Below are positions 45,660-56,353 of a stretch of DNA of 64,000 bases, in pieces (the first letter of the stretch is position 1; each line of letters starts with the position of its first letter). A model generated the notes under the pieces. It worked only from the letters and a program-made list of their open reading frames with translations, did no database searches and was not told where the DNA came from. The stretch covers positions 9,116,758 to 9,180,757 of the forward strand of contig JAMKCF010000001.1 in the NCBI GenBank assembly GCA_023634235.1, in the 5' to 3' direction. This DNA comes from Pisaster brevispinus (taxonomy: Eukaryota > Echinodermata > Asteroidea > Forcipulatida > Asteriidae). The position numbers and the translations under genes were made by a program.

Positions 45660-46380
45660 ACAATCTGTAGACTTCATTAATTTATTGCTTGTACTTTGAT
45701 ATGAATTGAATAATTATAAACAGAAAAATATTTTACTTGATATAGCAAATGAAGTGTGTTTAGCTTTAAAGTTAATTTTACCGAAGTTAGAAGATTGCAC
45801 GTTTAATAGAGTTGGAAAGAAGAAATACACCGTGAAGTTGGTGAACAAAATGCTAAAATTAATAAAGTTTTAGGGGTTAATTATCAACTAAATGGATCTT
45901 GCCAAAATAAGGAACATACAGCTTTAGCTCTCATGCTCGTACACATTAAAGCAACTTTGCATATACTTAAAAGGTATATTGTTGTAAAATTACTGAAATA
46001 AAGGTGGACGTTGAAGAAACACAAGCACCCTATGCTGAAAAGCAGGTAGGTCTAATTACATAATGGATGTTTCCAAAATGGGTCTATCCATAAACCTCCT
46101 TGTTAATGTTTTTAAATTTGTTTTGATCACTCAAAATGATAACAACAACAAATCAATGTCACCCCGTAATTACGTTTTACACTGGGCAATTCCCATCACT
46201 TTGGATATATTAAAATTATTCTCAGAATAATATAATAACAAAAACAATATAATAACAAAAACATTACTTGACTTTTGGCGCAGCTTCAACTGCTTTTATT
46301 ACCAACAAGATCTGGTCAATTACCAGTTTGGTAAACATGTACGAGAATACAATAAAATGCAATACTTATTAAACTCATGA
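45660..46380. other. Unassigned AT-rich stretch
   Basis: No gene, RNA or recognised repeat. A direct ATAATAACAAAAAC duplication lies near 46231-46263. Confidence 0.4.
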
Positions 46381-46384
46381 CATA

Positions 46385-46640
46385 ATCATGACTTAATGAA
46401 GGGCAAATGCCCAAGGGCAGCTTGCCCATCAAAATGTACCGGGCCCGGATTACTTGGCAGCTTGCCATAGATAAAATGAGGGGGCAGCTTGCCCAGCCTC
46501 TATATATAACACTAATTAAACAACAGTGTTTTAAAATAATGAGATAAAAGCCTACCAGACTTATTGTCGATAACAGAGGTGGCAGCTTGCCCGCCCCTCT
46601 AAAACACTAACAGCAGTGTTTCTAAAATCAATGCTATAAA
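46385..46640. repeat. GGCAGCTTGCCC repeat cluster
   Basis: GGCAGCTTGCC occurs at about 46417, 46456, 46486 and 46582. The parts from 46480 and 46575 form a diverged tandem duplication of about 100 bp (GGGGCAGCTTGCCCAGCCTCTA...AACAGTGTTTTAAAAT versus GGTGGCAGCTTGCCCGCCCC...AGCAGTGTTTCTAAAAT). It lies just outside the 3' side of the Ngaro coding region and might be part of that element's terminal repeats; that link is not proven. Confidence 0.65.
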
Positions 46641-46908
46641 AACATAATCATACAATGTTTTAAAGTGATTCCAGCGCTGGCACATGCGGTTGGATTACAT
46701 GAACTAGCCCCACCTGAACAAGAGGGTGCTAGTGTTACCAAATAAACATTACAACGTTAACATTTCAGACAAACCCCCATTAATTTGTTTGACCCAAAGC
46801 AGTGGCAGTCCACTTCCTTAGAAAATATTGCCAAACGCGTGAAGCGCGCCCCATAAGGAAGAGCAGCCACAGCGGGGGGACAAATCAACATACTTTGCTA
46901 AATTTGAA

Positions 46909-47450
46909 CTACTGGGAGGCGGAATGCCCTAGGCATGTAAACACCTCCTCTATGCAAGAGCGGAGGTTGTCTAGAAAAAACCTGTTCCCAACATGGGATA
47001 AATGAACACCATCAAACCTGAATAAGGAGAAATCTGACCACTTAAATTGCGGATGGTGGAGGACAGCAGCCCCAATGCGTCCGCTAAAAGATCGCGCCCA
47101 CCGATTGATTGCCCGTCGCTTCATTTCCAAATTGCGCCAAAATAACAAGCTCGGGGTAGTATATCTGACCAGACTAATACGGCGGCCGGAAACCGATCAC
47201 GGCAATTTCGCATAAAAATGGAAATTCCCTGCCGCATGCAGAAATAATCTGTTACAACTAAATCATTGGTGCCCAAATGCACTATTATCAACCGGGGAGA
47301 CGGCCACCGAGAATTGAGTGTCCAACAGCTTATGGACATCAGGATAACGGGCGCCTCCAAAACCATTCCAATGAACCTCCGGCCGGCAACCGAGCCCCTG
47401 GGACGCTCTGCGCACGATAGAGTCGCCCACAATCCAAACACCACCTGTCG
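46909..47450 (-). pseudogene. SGNH/GDSL hydrolase of Ngaro, broken
   Basis: Three catalytic blocks are in the correct order on the minus strand but in three frames. GGVWIVGDSIVRRA carries the Ser nucleophile (about 47403-47440), RLIIVHLGTNDLVV the Asn (about 47255-47295) and FDGVHLSHVGN the Asp-His pair (about 46986-47020). In Ngaro elements this ORF encodes an esterase-like enzyme of unknown role in the life cycle. Shifts lie near 47380 and 47140. The start is unclear because the recombinase frame is directly upstream. Confidence 0.8.
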
Positions 47451-47510
47451 AAACACATGGGAAACGGTATATATAAAAACAAGCAAGCCAGACTAATTGT
47501 CTATCGTCGA

Positions 47511-47909
47511 TTACACAACCGGAAAATGGCATATTGCCGCAGGGCGAATATAACTGTTCACGGCATCCGACCGCCAACGACCCATGGATTGAATGTCCGC
47601 CCGGGGGATACCAGCTGCCGCCCCAGAAAGCCTCCGACAACCCTCCAGTAACTTAGACACCAAAAAATCTCTGGTAGGATCCGGCCAACCACGCAACTTG
47701 TGAACATAGCCCACCCCAGAAACATACGTGGCAATGGTAGCTGGAGCCAAATTCTGTATTGACAACGAGGCCACAAACTCACGAACGTCCTGCACCGACG
47801 CAGGGGAAACAAACTCGTAGGCGCCGCTCAGTTGTTTAAATTGACAAAACGCACACCAGCCAACCTGATATGTCTTATGAGTATTGGGCGCCAAAGCGGC
47901 AGTTAACAA
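47511..47909 (-). pseudogene. Ngaro tyrosine recombinase with catalytic core deleted
   Basis: The N-terminal SAM-like half is intact (APNTHKTYQVGWCAFCQFKQ, ASLSIQNLAPATIATYVSGV, LLEGCRRLSGAAAG). It then jumps straight to IPRADIQSMGRWRSDAVNSYI, the extreme C-terminal part with the catalytic Tyr. The roughly 170-200 residues normally between them, with the first Arg and the His-x-x-Arg, are missing without a break in the frame. A clean in-frame internal deletion, so no catalysis is possible. Confidence 0.8.
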
Positions 47910-47926
47910 GCGGGAAATCTCACCTT

Positions 47927-49338
47927 CTACAACATTGGCGGCAGGTTTGGAAGAGGTGTCATGGTTAAATCTGCTCGCGGCGCTGCCATCCGAAAACGGT
48001 CGACCTGGAAACGTGGAAGGGAATCAGCAATATCATTTCGCACCCCAGGTACATGAATTGCCTTGAACGCGATATTGCACCGCAAACATCGACACACAAA
48101 TAACCGAACCAAATGCATTATCATATCACAACGTGAAGTCTGCTTATTAATGATGTGTACGACAGCACTGTTGTCACATCGAAATCGAACCTTGTGGTTC
48201 GCCAGTAAATCGCCCCAGCAATACACAGCAAGTAGCCCCCAAAACCAATGCTGGCAGCTGCATCGGTGAACAAGTTAATACCCTCATTGCTCTGCCACTG
48301 ACGGTGTAGAAATGGGGAGACGCCATTAAAATTGCCCCAAAATTCCAGCCACATGACTAGGTCCATTTTTGCACCAGCAGAGATGCGGACTTTGTGATGT
48401 GGTTTACGCAAACCCAGCGTAAGGCCGATTAAACGACGTGTAAAAGCCCTACCGGGGGCAACCGCCCTGCACACAAAGTTAAGGGACCCGACCAGGGACT
48501 GGATTTCCCTCAGTGACAGTTTACTCTTCCCTAAAAACCTATTAATATGCTGGCGGAGTGCCAGTACTTTAACCGCAGGCACCCTTACTAGCTGCTGGAT
48601 AGTGTCTATTTCAAGCCCTAAATAAGTTATAACCTGGCTTGGTCCCATGGTCTTTTCTTCCGCAATTGGAACACCTAACTGATTGCAAATACTCCGAAAA
48701 GTCTGCAACAAAGCAGCACAATCCGACTGAGACTCGCCCACAAACAAAAAATCATCTAAATAATGGGTAACATAAACAGACTGGGAAACACGTTTAACTT
48801 GAAATTCGGCGAAAGTACTGAATGCTTCAAATAAGGAACACGATACAGAACAACCCATTGGTAAGCATTTATCATAGTAAAATTCACCCCGAAATACGAA
48901 CCCAAGAAGCTCATAATCGGAGGGGGCCACTGGAAGAAGTCGAAATGCAGATTTAATATCAGATTTTGCTACCCATGAGCGTTGGCCTGAAGACGCAACT
49001 AAGTCAACAGCCGTGTCGAACGAATTATAATGCACTGTACAAATATCCTTATCAATAAAATCATTAATTGAGCCACCAGACGGGAACGACAGATTGTGAA
49101 TAAGGCGAAACTCGCCTGGGTTGTGCTTGGGAACCAGTCCGATTGGCGAACACTGTAAATTAGCAAAAGGTCTATGCTTGAATGGGCCGGCAATCCTACC
49201 CAATTTAATCTCTTTGTGTAACTTAGCTAAAACTACGTTTGGCTGCTCAGTGGCTGAACTGAGGCAAACCGAGTCCCGACACAAGCGTGGGCCACGATAG
49301 CCAAGATGAAACCCCTCAGAAAACCCTGCACTTAACAA
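47927..49338 (-). pseudogene. Ngaro reverse transcriptase-RNase H
   Basis: The first 405 codons from 49338 are open. They contain CSPIGLVPKHNPGEFRLIHN, SFPSGGSINDFID, WVAKSDIKSAFRLLPVAPSD, CLPMGCSVSCSLFEAFS and the catalytic HYLDDFLFVG, then the LGLEID and SKLSLREIQSLVGSLNFV connection. RNase H begins with INLFTDAAASIGFGG. A frameshift near 48190-48220 moves to the frame 47927-48226 (RFRCDNSAVVHIINKQTSR, AIHVPGVRNDIADSL). RT itself looks undamaged, which is unusual in this window. Confidence 0.85.
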
Positions 49339-49383
49339 ATTAGCAATACGCTTGTCCGGATAAAAGGACAGCCAATGTTAATC

Positions 49384-50740
49384 TTAATTGGTGTTGGAGG
49401 GACGAAAATTACGTGCATAATTAACGGTCTTGTTGGACACAGGCTGAATCGCAGGTAAAGATGCGGTTGTTGCGCTAGCTACGCTAGCGCGAACAGTAGG
49501 CGCACCCCCCGGTTTTCGGGCCGCTGGGACACTCTGCTGAGCCGTTCTATAACCCTTGCTGCCGCCGAAGCCACCGGCTGGCAAGCCACCCTGCCTGCCC
49601 TTACCTATGCGACAAGTAGCTGCCCCATGCCCAAAGCGGGAGCAACTAGCGCAACGATGGGGATACTTGCTAGGGTTCCACCTACAACCCCCTGCATTAA
49701 ACGCATCACAGGCCAAGGTGCCACCCTTTGACATGGGCGAGGAAAATTGTTTGCCCGTGTAAGTAGCCGCAGCGACTGGCATATAACCAGTAGCGGTAGC
49801 AGCAGCAACAGTTACCCACAAATCGGTGTCAAGCATTGCCCAAGAGCGGGAGGGCTGCGTATCCTGACGCAAGCGAAATTGCTCGTCATAGCTACGCCAG
49901 CCCAACCCGGGGAACTGCGCAGCAGCTAGGCGAATGGTCTCCGCATACTTTAATAACTCACCAAAACGCATGGGATGGCGTACAGAGTAAACAGCCATAA
50001 ATGTATGAAATGCACTTGTCCAATGATCGATGGTCTGCAATTTTCGCGGTGGTGCTGAGGCCGGGCGAAAGACCACCGACCTTGCTCATCCACCATCATC
50101 GACAACCCAGTGCCACTGTCGGCCGAGGCCAACGAAAACACTGCGTTGTCACGGAACAACAAAGCCATGTCAACATACAAGGAATTCCAAATTTTTTCCT
50201 TCACGGCTTGAGTGACATGGAACCCTAGCCCACAACTATCTTGTACAGATGGAATAGGGGTGGGTCTCCCATACCCCTCTAGTAAATTAGAAAAAGGAGG
50301 AATGACAACCCCGGATAAGGCAGGTAAAACCCCTGCACCCTGTTGGTTATTAAACCCAATATCGGTTAACGTACCGGCATGCCCAACTGGTAGAGTGGCG
50401 ATGGTCCCGCTACTGACGGTCCGGCTACTGTTGGTCCTCCTGCTGACGGATGTCCTATCGGCAATGGTCCAGCCAGCAAAGGTCCGGCTGAAGACGCTGA
50501 CGACGGTGCGGATGTCCTCTCAATGATGCCCACAGATGGCTGTCCTGAGCTGCTGTCGTCAGCAGCAATGGCCGAGGAGGTGCTCTCATCCACCGGAACC
50601 TCCGCCGACGTCTGCTGGCCTATGGGCGGCTGCTGGCTCATCCGCGGCCGACCCTTTGATCCACGGCCACGGCCCCGCATTGGCAGCATCGGCGAGTCCA
50701 TTCTCCCCGGACGCGTCTTCTTCCGTACTGGACGAGGCAT
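49384..50740 (-). pseudogene. Ngaro gag with CCHC knuckle, broken
   Basis: The N-terminal part (50366-50740) is basic, then Ser/Pro/Gly-rich with PSAGGPTVAGPSVAGPSP repeats. The central part (49950-50204 and on) contains VKEKIWNSLYVDMALLFRD, characteristic of Ngaro gag. The C-terminal frame from 50076 has DHWTSAFHTFMAVYSVRHPM, FGELLKYAETIRLAAAQF and a zinc knuckle C-x2-C-x4-H-x4-C (CASCSRFGHGAATC). A Gly/Lys-rich tail ends 45 bp before the RT frame. Two shifts, near 50370 and 50060, break the gene. Confidence 0.8.
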
Positions 50741-51100
50741 TCCTCCTCCAGAAAAACCCGCGAGTTAAAAAGATCTTAAGGTTCTGCCGTAGATAACTTG
50801 TATATGAAGACCGAAAGTGCCGAAGAAAACCTCTGTCTCTATTATAGTGTTAGACCAAAATCTCCAACAATGGAATACCGCTCCACCGAAACTGGCCCGC
50901 AAATGATTGCGAAAAATTCAACAAATCCTTACGATTGAAAATTTAAAGTTGTCGAAGTAAATGTTACTCTCAGTGAAAGCTGAGCCGAAGTGATTAGCTT
51001 TCCCGCTACTCAGAAGTACCATGTTTTTGTTACGCAATCTAAAATAAAGGTCCATTTGACCACACACACTTTGCATAAAGGTCAGCCTTGCTACCCCGGG

Positions 51101-51600
51101 AAAGTTAGGTTACCTTTATGGCTTACGTCACCAAGGCAAGCCTAACAAAATTATTGCCCAACAACCATGCAGCAGAGGACGCCAATATCCAAACTGTCAG
51201 CACCGTGTATTGCAGCACGGCCTGGTACACTGCGGGGGTCTTCTGCGGCGAATGATGTATTTTATCGTTTATGCGATAAAATGAAATAACGTTGTTTTCT
51301 TTCAATGCCAAAAAGTAAATCCAAATGCAGGAAAATAAGGACGAAATATTTTCTACCCTCCAGAATTATTTGGTACACTCCGGTCACTACACAAAAATAC
51401 ACAACTCAGCCACGAGAGGGCGCTATTTAATGAAGGCAACAATGTGCTTTATGGGTGCATTTATTTATAAAACCCTTTCCACAAGATGATTATTAAAAAT
51501 GTAAAGTAAGGGCGAACGAGGTGACGTTCATTTATTGCATTGTCAATTTTACAATAGAAAAATGAATGCCGTGAGATTGATCGTGTATTGAAACAGAAAG
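51101..51600. other. Flank between Ngaro and the L2-like LINE
   Basis: May contain the Ngaro 5' terminal region. It holds a small hairpin (TTTATCGTTTATGCGATAAA near 51254-51273) and GAGAGGGCGCTATT at 51415. No gene. Confidence 0.35.
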
Positions 51601-53190
51601 CGGTGCAGGCTGGATACTTTCCATTTTTACATGCAATTTACGTATTTTGTTGCAAATCTGTCTCCAAGTTCCTTAGGGTCTTGAAAAGTGGGCAGAGATT
51701 TCGTAGACTTGGCAGCTGAAAGTTTATTAATTACTTGAAACAGATCTTTAGGTTTGGAGTCAGATATTTCCTTGCAATAATAAGTAGATTTTGTGGAATT
51801 GAGGTTTCTATAAACAACACACTGTTTTTTGTGATATTCCTTATGAACCACAAGACCCGTTTTAGACCATTTTCTCTCACGGCGGCGTTTTTCTTGTTTG
51901 GCTTCATGTAGCGAGTCTGAGTACCAGGGAGAATGCGGGCGTGTTATAATAGTCTTCTCAATCTCTGGAGCATAACGGTCAAGAGTCGCTTGAAGAACAT
52001 TATCATACTGACGGACAAGAGCTTCCAAATCATCAGCAGGATTCATAACTAAATTCGAATTAGAAATATCACGCTTAAATGAAACCATATCAATGGAGCA
52101 GAGTTTGTGGCTGCGAATGGTCTTAGTGGGAGCAGCCGGTCGAGCAACATTGATGAGGCACTTAACAGCAGCAGCATGGTCTGATGGAAGACCATGGTGA
52201 ACAGTAACAGAAAAATCAGGTCATCATTTGCATGGGATATTAGTAGATCCAAAGTATGCCCAGCGTTGTGGGTTTGGAACAGAGACATACTGCTCAAAAT
52301 TGCTACAATTCAGAAAATCATGAAAGAGCTCTGCTTCACGGTTACCTGGCACATCCACATGAATATTAAAATCTTCGGCCAGGAGAAACTTACCAGTGTT
52401 GGCAATAAGGAAATCCATAAGGCAACTGAAATCCTCATGAAACATGGCCATAGTAATCTTGTTTTTTGTTTGGTGGAGGCCTGTAAACTACTAGAAGTCG
52501 GAAAGTAGAAGCATTGACTGTTAACGAGAGGTGTATGGTTTCGAACGCTCTATATTTTTTACTTTTGTGGATTTTGATGTTAATGCCATCTCGCAGAAGA
52601 ACACCAACACCACTAGCTCTTGAGTGTAATCTTGGAGAGTGATGGAAAGTATAGTTTGGTAGCGTGTTTTTGATATCAGCTAGGGTCCGATTATTTCGAT
52701 CACTACCCGTGAGCCACGTTTCAGTTATCGCCATTATGTCTAACTGGTGGCTGATGACAAAGTCACATAGGGCAGTTGATTTGTCTTTAGACTTGACCGA
52801 ATGGGCATTCCACAAGGCAAACCGAAGGTGGGGGGGGGGGGGATAATCTTCTTTTTGTCGGTAGTTGGGAGCACAATATTGGTTCCAGCAGAGTAACATA
52901 GGTTAGCATTACTCTTCCGCTTGCGTGTTCCACCACGGAAACCTCTACGTGTTTTCGGTTTTGAGCAAATACTCAAGTTGTTCAGCATTTTCCATAGTGG
53001 TGGGGAAATAGAGAAAACAGTACAGGTTTTGCTTAGTTCCTGAAGTTGGTCATTGTCGTAGGAATACAGTTTATTTGTCGTTGTTTTTGAGATGAGCTCA
53101 TTACTGCAATTATTTAAAGGCCCAGGGTTGGGACAGATATCACCACAGATCAAAAGTTGAGTGTTGAAAGATGAAGTTGAGTTGGTAGAA
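51600..53190 (-). mobile_element. L2/CR1-group LINE lacking the RT
   Basis: Minus-strand non-LTR element with a CGDICPNPGP motif, endonuclease and linker, ending at about 51600 before any RT block. LINEs are normally truncated at the 5' end; loss of the 3' half implies a later deletion. Confidence 0.75.
51627..53170 (-). pseudogene. L2-like endonuclease and linker, broken
   Basis: NTQLLICGDICPNPGP near 53150-53100, then RRGFRGGTRKRKSNANLCYS. Endonuclease blocks: FALWNAHSVKSKDKSTALC, DIMAITETWLTGSDRNN (catalytic Glu), SRASGVGVLLRDGINIK, VVYRPPPNKK. After a shift: KFLLAEDFNIHVDVPGN, GHTLDLLISHANDDLI and, in another frame, GLPSDHAAAVKCL (catalytic Asp-His). The linker is open at 51627-52088 (RPHSPWYSDSLHEAKQEKRR, RERKWSKTGLVVHKEYHKKQ), a segment typical of the L2 clade. 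It ends at RFATKYVNCM and a stop, before the RT. Confidence 0.8.
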
Positions 53191-53199
53191 TGGGGAACA

Positions 53200-53830
53200 G
53201 GGGCCTTAAGATATCCCTTGGTTGTAATTTCCTTCCATTAAGCACACTGCAGATTCTTACTTAAAGTTGAAGTGTAGGCCAACATAGTGCACATGGCCAT
53301 GATTATTAGACAAGAGCCGAAGTGTACATAGAACAGCAACAGACATGAAACACCTCCATGTAAACTACAGAGTACTTGAGAACTACAGCAGGCTCATCCT
53401 ATTTGCCAAGGTAAGCATGACTGATAAACAGGAAGTCTGGCAACAGATGTGTATGCTAGCTGGGATGAGGTAAAGTCAGTATCAAGTTCGGTGATACTAA
53501 AAAAAAAAAACCAAGTATTTTCTTCCAAAATACCTTAAAATGCAGATAAAGAATCACAATCCAAAGTTACAGCGGCAAGGACTGAACATAGCACTTTCAG
53601 ATGATATCACATTGAGCACACAACTCGAGCTAGATCAGGTTAAAGTCCACAGGATAAGTAGGACAGACAGACATGTGTGTGCAGCCTGTTAGGCGCTCAA
53701 CTGTAGTAATCTGTTGTAACTGTTGTACTACTACATGATTTTGCATACTGTACAGTCATGTTGTGTTGTTTGTTCATTGCTGTTTGACTAAAATTGGGAC
53801 CGCACGTTAGAACAACTGCCGCCATAAAAT
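53200..53830. other. Unassigned spacer
   Basis: No recognisable gene. An A-run lies at 53500-53510. The 5' terminal inverted repeat of the hAT element should be in this region but was not identified. Confidence 0.35.
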
Positions 53831-53839
53831 CTTTAACAA

Positions 53840-55755
53840 TGGAAGATAATTTCCATGAAGAGATGTACAGTGATGATGGGTCGGAGCCTGAGGAACCCAG
53901 CAATAGTGCCAGTGGCGTCCCAAGAAAATGCAAGCGCTACGAACAACACTTTTTCGGATGGTAGGTTAACCAACTCTAAATTCAAAGATTGGATCCAGAA
54001 AAAGAGACATTGCGGGGACACAGTACCATATTGCCAGGTATTTAAAGTAAATATATCTTGCGCTAAAACTGCACTGTCAAGGCACAGTAAATGTTAGTCA
54101 CATACAGAGGCCATTAGTATGGCCAGTAAACTTGCACGGACACAACCAAGCATTCGAGAATGTTTCAGTTCTGCAGATGCTACAGCAAAAATGGAAATAA
54201 AGATTTGCAGTTACATTGCCGAGCACATTTTACCAATCAGTCATTGTGAAAACTTGGTCACTCTCCTAAGGAACTTATTCCCATCTGATGGTGCCCTGAA
54301 GAAAGTCGCCCTGGCTAAGCAGAAATCAACAAACACTATCCGCCAAGTTCTGGGGTTTCATTATGATAGAAGGAATTGAAAAATTACAGTCGCATCCGTT
54401 TTCACTTATAATAGATGAGACAACTGATCGATCAACCACAGCGCAGTTGGCAATTCTGGGTACCTACTTCGATGAAGAAAACTTCAGGATTTCAATTGTA
54501 TTTATCGACATGATCAAAATACCAGACGGAACAGCAGATACTATTTACTCCAGCGTTATTAAATGCCTCCAGGACAGTAGCATTCCAATGAAAAGGGTAA
54601 TTGGATTTTGTGCAGATACGTGTAACGTCATGTTTGGAAAGCACCATTCTGTCTCCCAAATGCTTGTAAGGGATCATACCTGGAACTTGCCAGTTAAGTG
54701 TTCGTGCCACATGATACATCTGTGTGCATCACACTCCAATGAAACTACCCAAATCACTTGAGGACCTCTGTAGGAACGTGTATTCACACTTTAGCTTATC
54801 CAGTCAGAGATGTGACGCATTTAGTGAGTTCCAGGATTTCCTAAAACTGGACAAACATAAGATTCTTATTAAGCCTGGCCAAATAAGATGGCTGTCAATG
54901 AAAGCCTGCGTTGACAGAATTCTTGAACAATTCGCAGCACTTAAACTGTACTTCCAAGGAATGGCTTTAGAAGACCCAACCCATACCACTGATGCCATTC
55001 TTAAAAGTCTCCGCAACAAATTCACCCAAAACCTGGAGTTCATGGCCTTCAATCTCAGCAGACTTACATCATTCAACAAGCTATTCCAAAGCAACCTGCC
55101 ACTCCTACATGTCCCGAGAAACTAAACACATTGCTGTCGCCCATTTTTTATCCACAGCATTGCCAACGACACGGGAATGGATCACCCCGATGTGGAGTTG
55201 TTTCACTCACATTGTAAGGCATTTCTCATCGAATGTGTCACACAGATCCAATCAAGATTTGACACTGCCAAGTTTGACTTCTTGTCATGCTTGTCTCCAG
55301 AAGTAGCGTTTAACCTGTTAATGCTGTCTTTGTCAGGACTTTATGCTCAACTGCCCTACCTCACTGAAGTTGCAGACTTGCCTCAAAGAAGTTGCAGACC
55401 TGCAAGAAGTTGACAATGGGTGGAAACAGCATCCATTGAATCAAGATCTGAATGAGCAGTTGACATGTGAGGAATATTGGAAAGCAGTCTTCAAGGCCAA
55501 AAACACCCTGACAGGTGCCCCCAAAACTCAAACTTATCAAGGGTGGTCGCTGTGTTGTTCTCTTTAACGTTTTCCCATGCCTCTGTTGAAGGGGTGTTCA
55601 GCCAGCTAAGGTTGATAAAGACTAATCCTAGAGCAACCCTCAAACAAGAAAGTTTGATAGGTCTAATAATGACAAAGCTCACTTTCCAAGACAAGGGCCC
55701 TGTTCAAGCTGCCAAATTAGATCCACCCAAGAAGATGATCAAACTGCATTCTTAA
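53840..55755 (+). pseudogene. hAT-superfamily transposase, broken
   Basis: A BED-type finger is at about 53960-54110 (KFKDWIQKKR, YCQVFKVNISCAKTALSRHS, then SHTEA after an in-frame TAG at 54095-54097). The next frame has RECFSSADATAKMEIKICSY. The catalytic region follows from 54363: FSLIIDETTDRSTTAQLAIL (first Asp), VIGFCADTCNVMFGKHHSV (second Asp) and VKCSCHMIHLCASHS (CxxH). IRWLSMKACVDRILEQFAAL lies in 54724-55125. The C-terminal dimerisation region, FSHASVEGVFSQLRLIKTNP, lies in 55477-55755. At least five frame changes or stops. It resembles ZBED/SCAND3/ZMYM6-like hAT proteins. Terminal inverted repeats were not found. It lies antisense within or beyond the minus-strand gene at 56173-60562. 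Confidence 0.85.
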
Positions 55756-56172
55756 AGAACATTAAAGCAAGTGCAGACAATGAGAAAGCAGCTGAACTGT
55801 GAAAATCCTTCCTTCAAGAACAAAACGATAAACAGGTATGACAATTTTCAACAATTACCATGGTTATTTTAAGTTATTTTATCAAAGGAAATTTTCAAAA
55901 TTAAGGAATTTTCTTTTAATCTAAGGAACAAAATATGTCAATCTAAGGAAATTCAATTTTGGGAAGTGGAAGCACTGCTTATTATCCAGGGATCACACAA
56001 AGATGACTTTGCATGCACAAATATACATGTGCTTTGTACAACTTTTGATTTTAATTCCTAAAATGAATACTGTACAGAAATGCTTTTGCCACATATCTTC
56101 TCAAGAAAGAAACAAGTAACCTAAAAACATTAGAATACTAATGATTTCGTGCAATAATTAAGAATGTCTTAC
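55756..56172. other. 3' flank of the hAT remnant
   Basis: AT-rich with three AAGGAA(A/T)TT-type short repeats at 55886-55950. No gene; probably intron of the minus-strand gene. Confidence 0.35.
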
Positions 56173-56353
56173 CTCAGAGGGTTTTTCAAGCAGAGCTGAA
56201 GTTGTGGTGGGTGGAGGTACAGCGGGAGTAGATGGGGGTGGAGTTGTCATTTGTAGAATGGAGGATGATGCTGGTGGAGATGAGATAGGCCGACTATGGT
56301 GAAGATGAATGGAGGTACAAGTTGAGGAAGAGGGAGGTGCTTTGGAGTTATGG
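56173..56353 (-). CDS. Exon 4: Pro/Ser/Thr-rich
   Basis: Acceptor CATGTTTTATAG|CCATAAC and donor CTGAG|GTAAGAC. The open frame is low complexity: SSPPASSSILQM then PPPSTPAVPPPTTTSALLEK. It requires a phase-2 entry, whereas exon 3 in its best frame leaves phase 1. Confidence 0.4.

Larger units (their letters stand above)
46700..51100 (-). mobile_element. Ngaro-type tyrosine-recombinase retrotransposon, decayed
   Basis: On the minus strand, in order: gag with a zinc knuckle, RT-RNase H, tyrosine recombinase and SGNH hydrolase. The hydrolase together with RT of the LPMGCSVS...YLDDFLF type is diagnostic of Ngaro elements. The interval is more GC-rich than its flanks. The expected split direct repeats were not resolved by eye, so the outer limits are approximate. 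Gag, RNase H, recombinase and hydrolase carry frameshifts or deletions, while RT is intact. Confidence 0.88.

Noticed and set aside
46385..46600. CRISPR-like array
   Set aside because: Repeats are short, unevenly spaced and part of a tandem duplication; the genome is eukaryotic.
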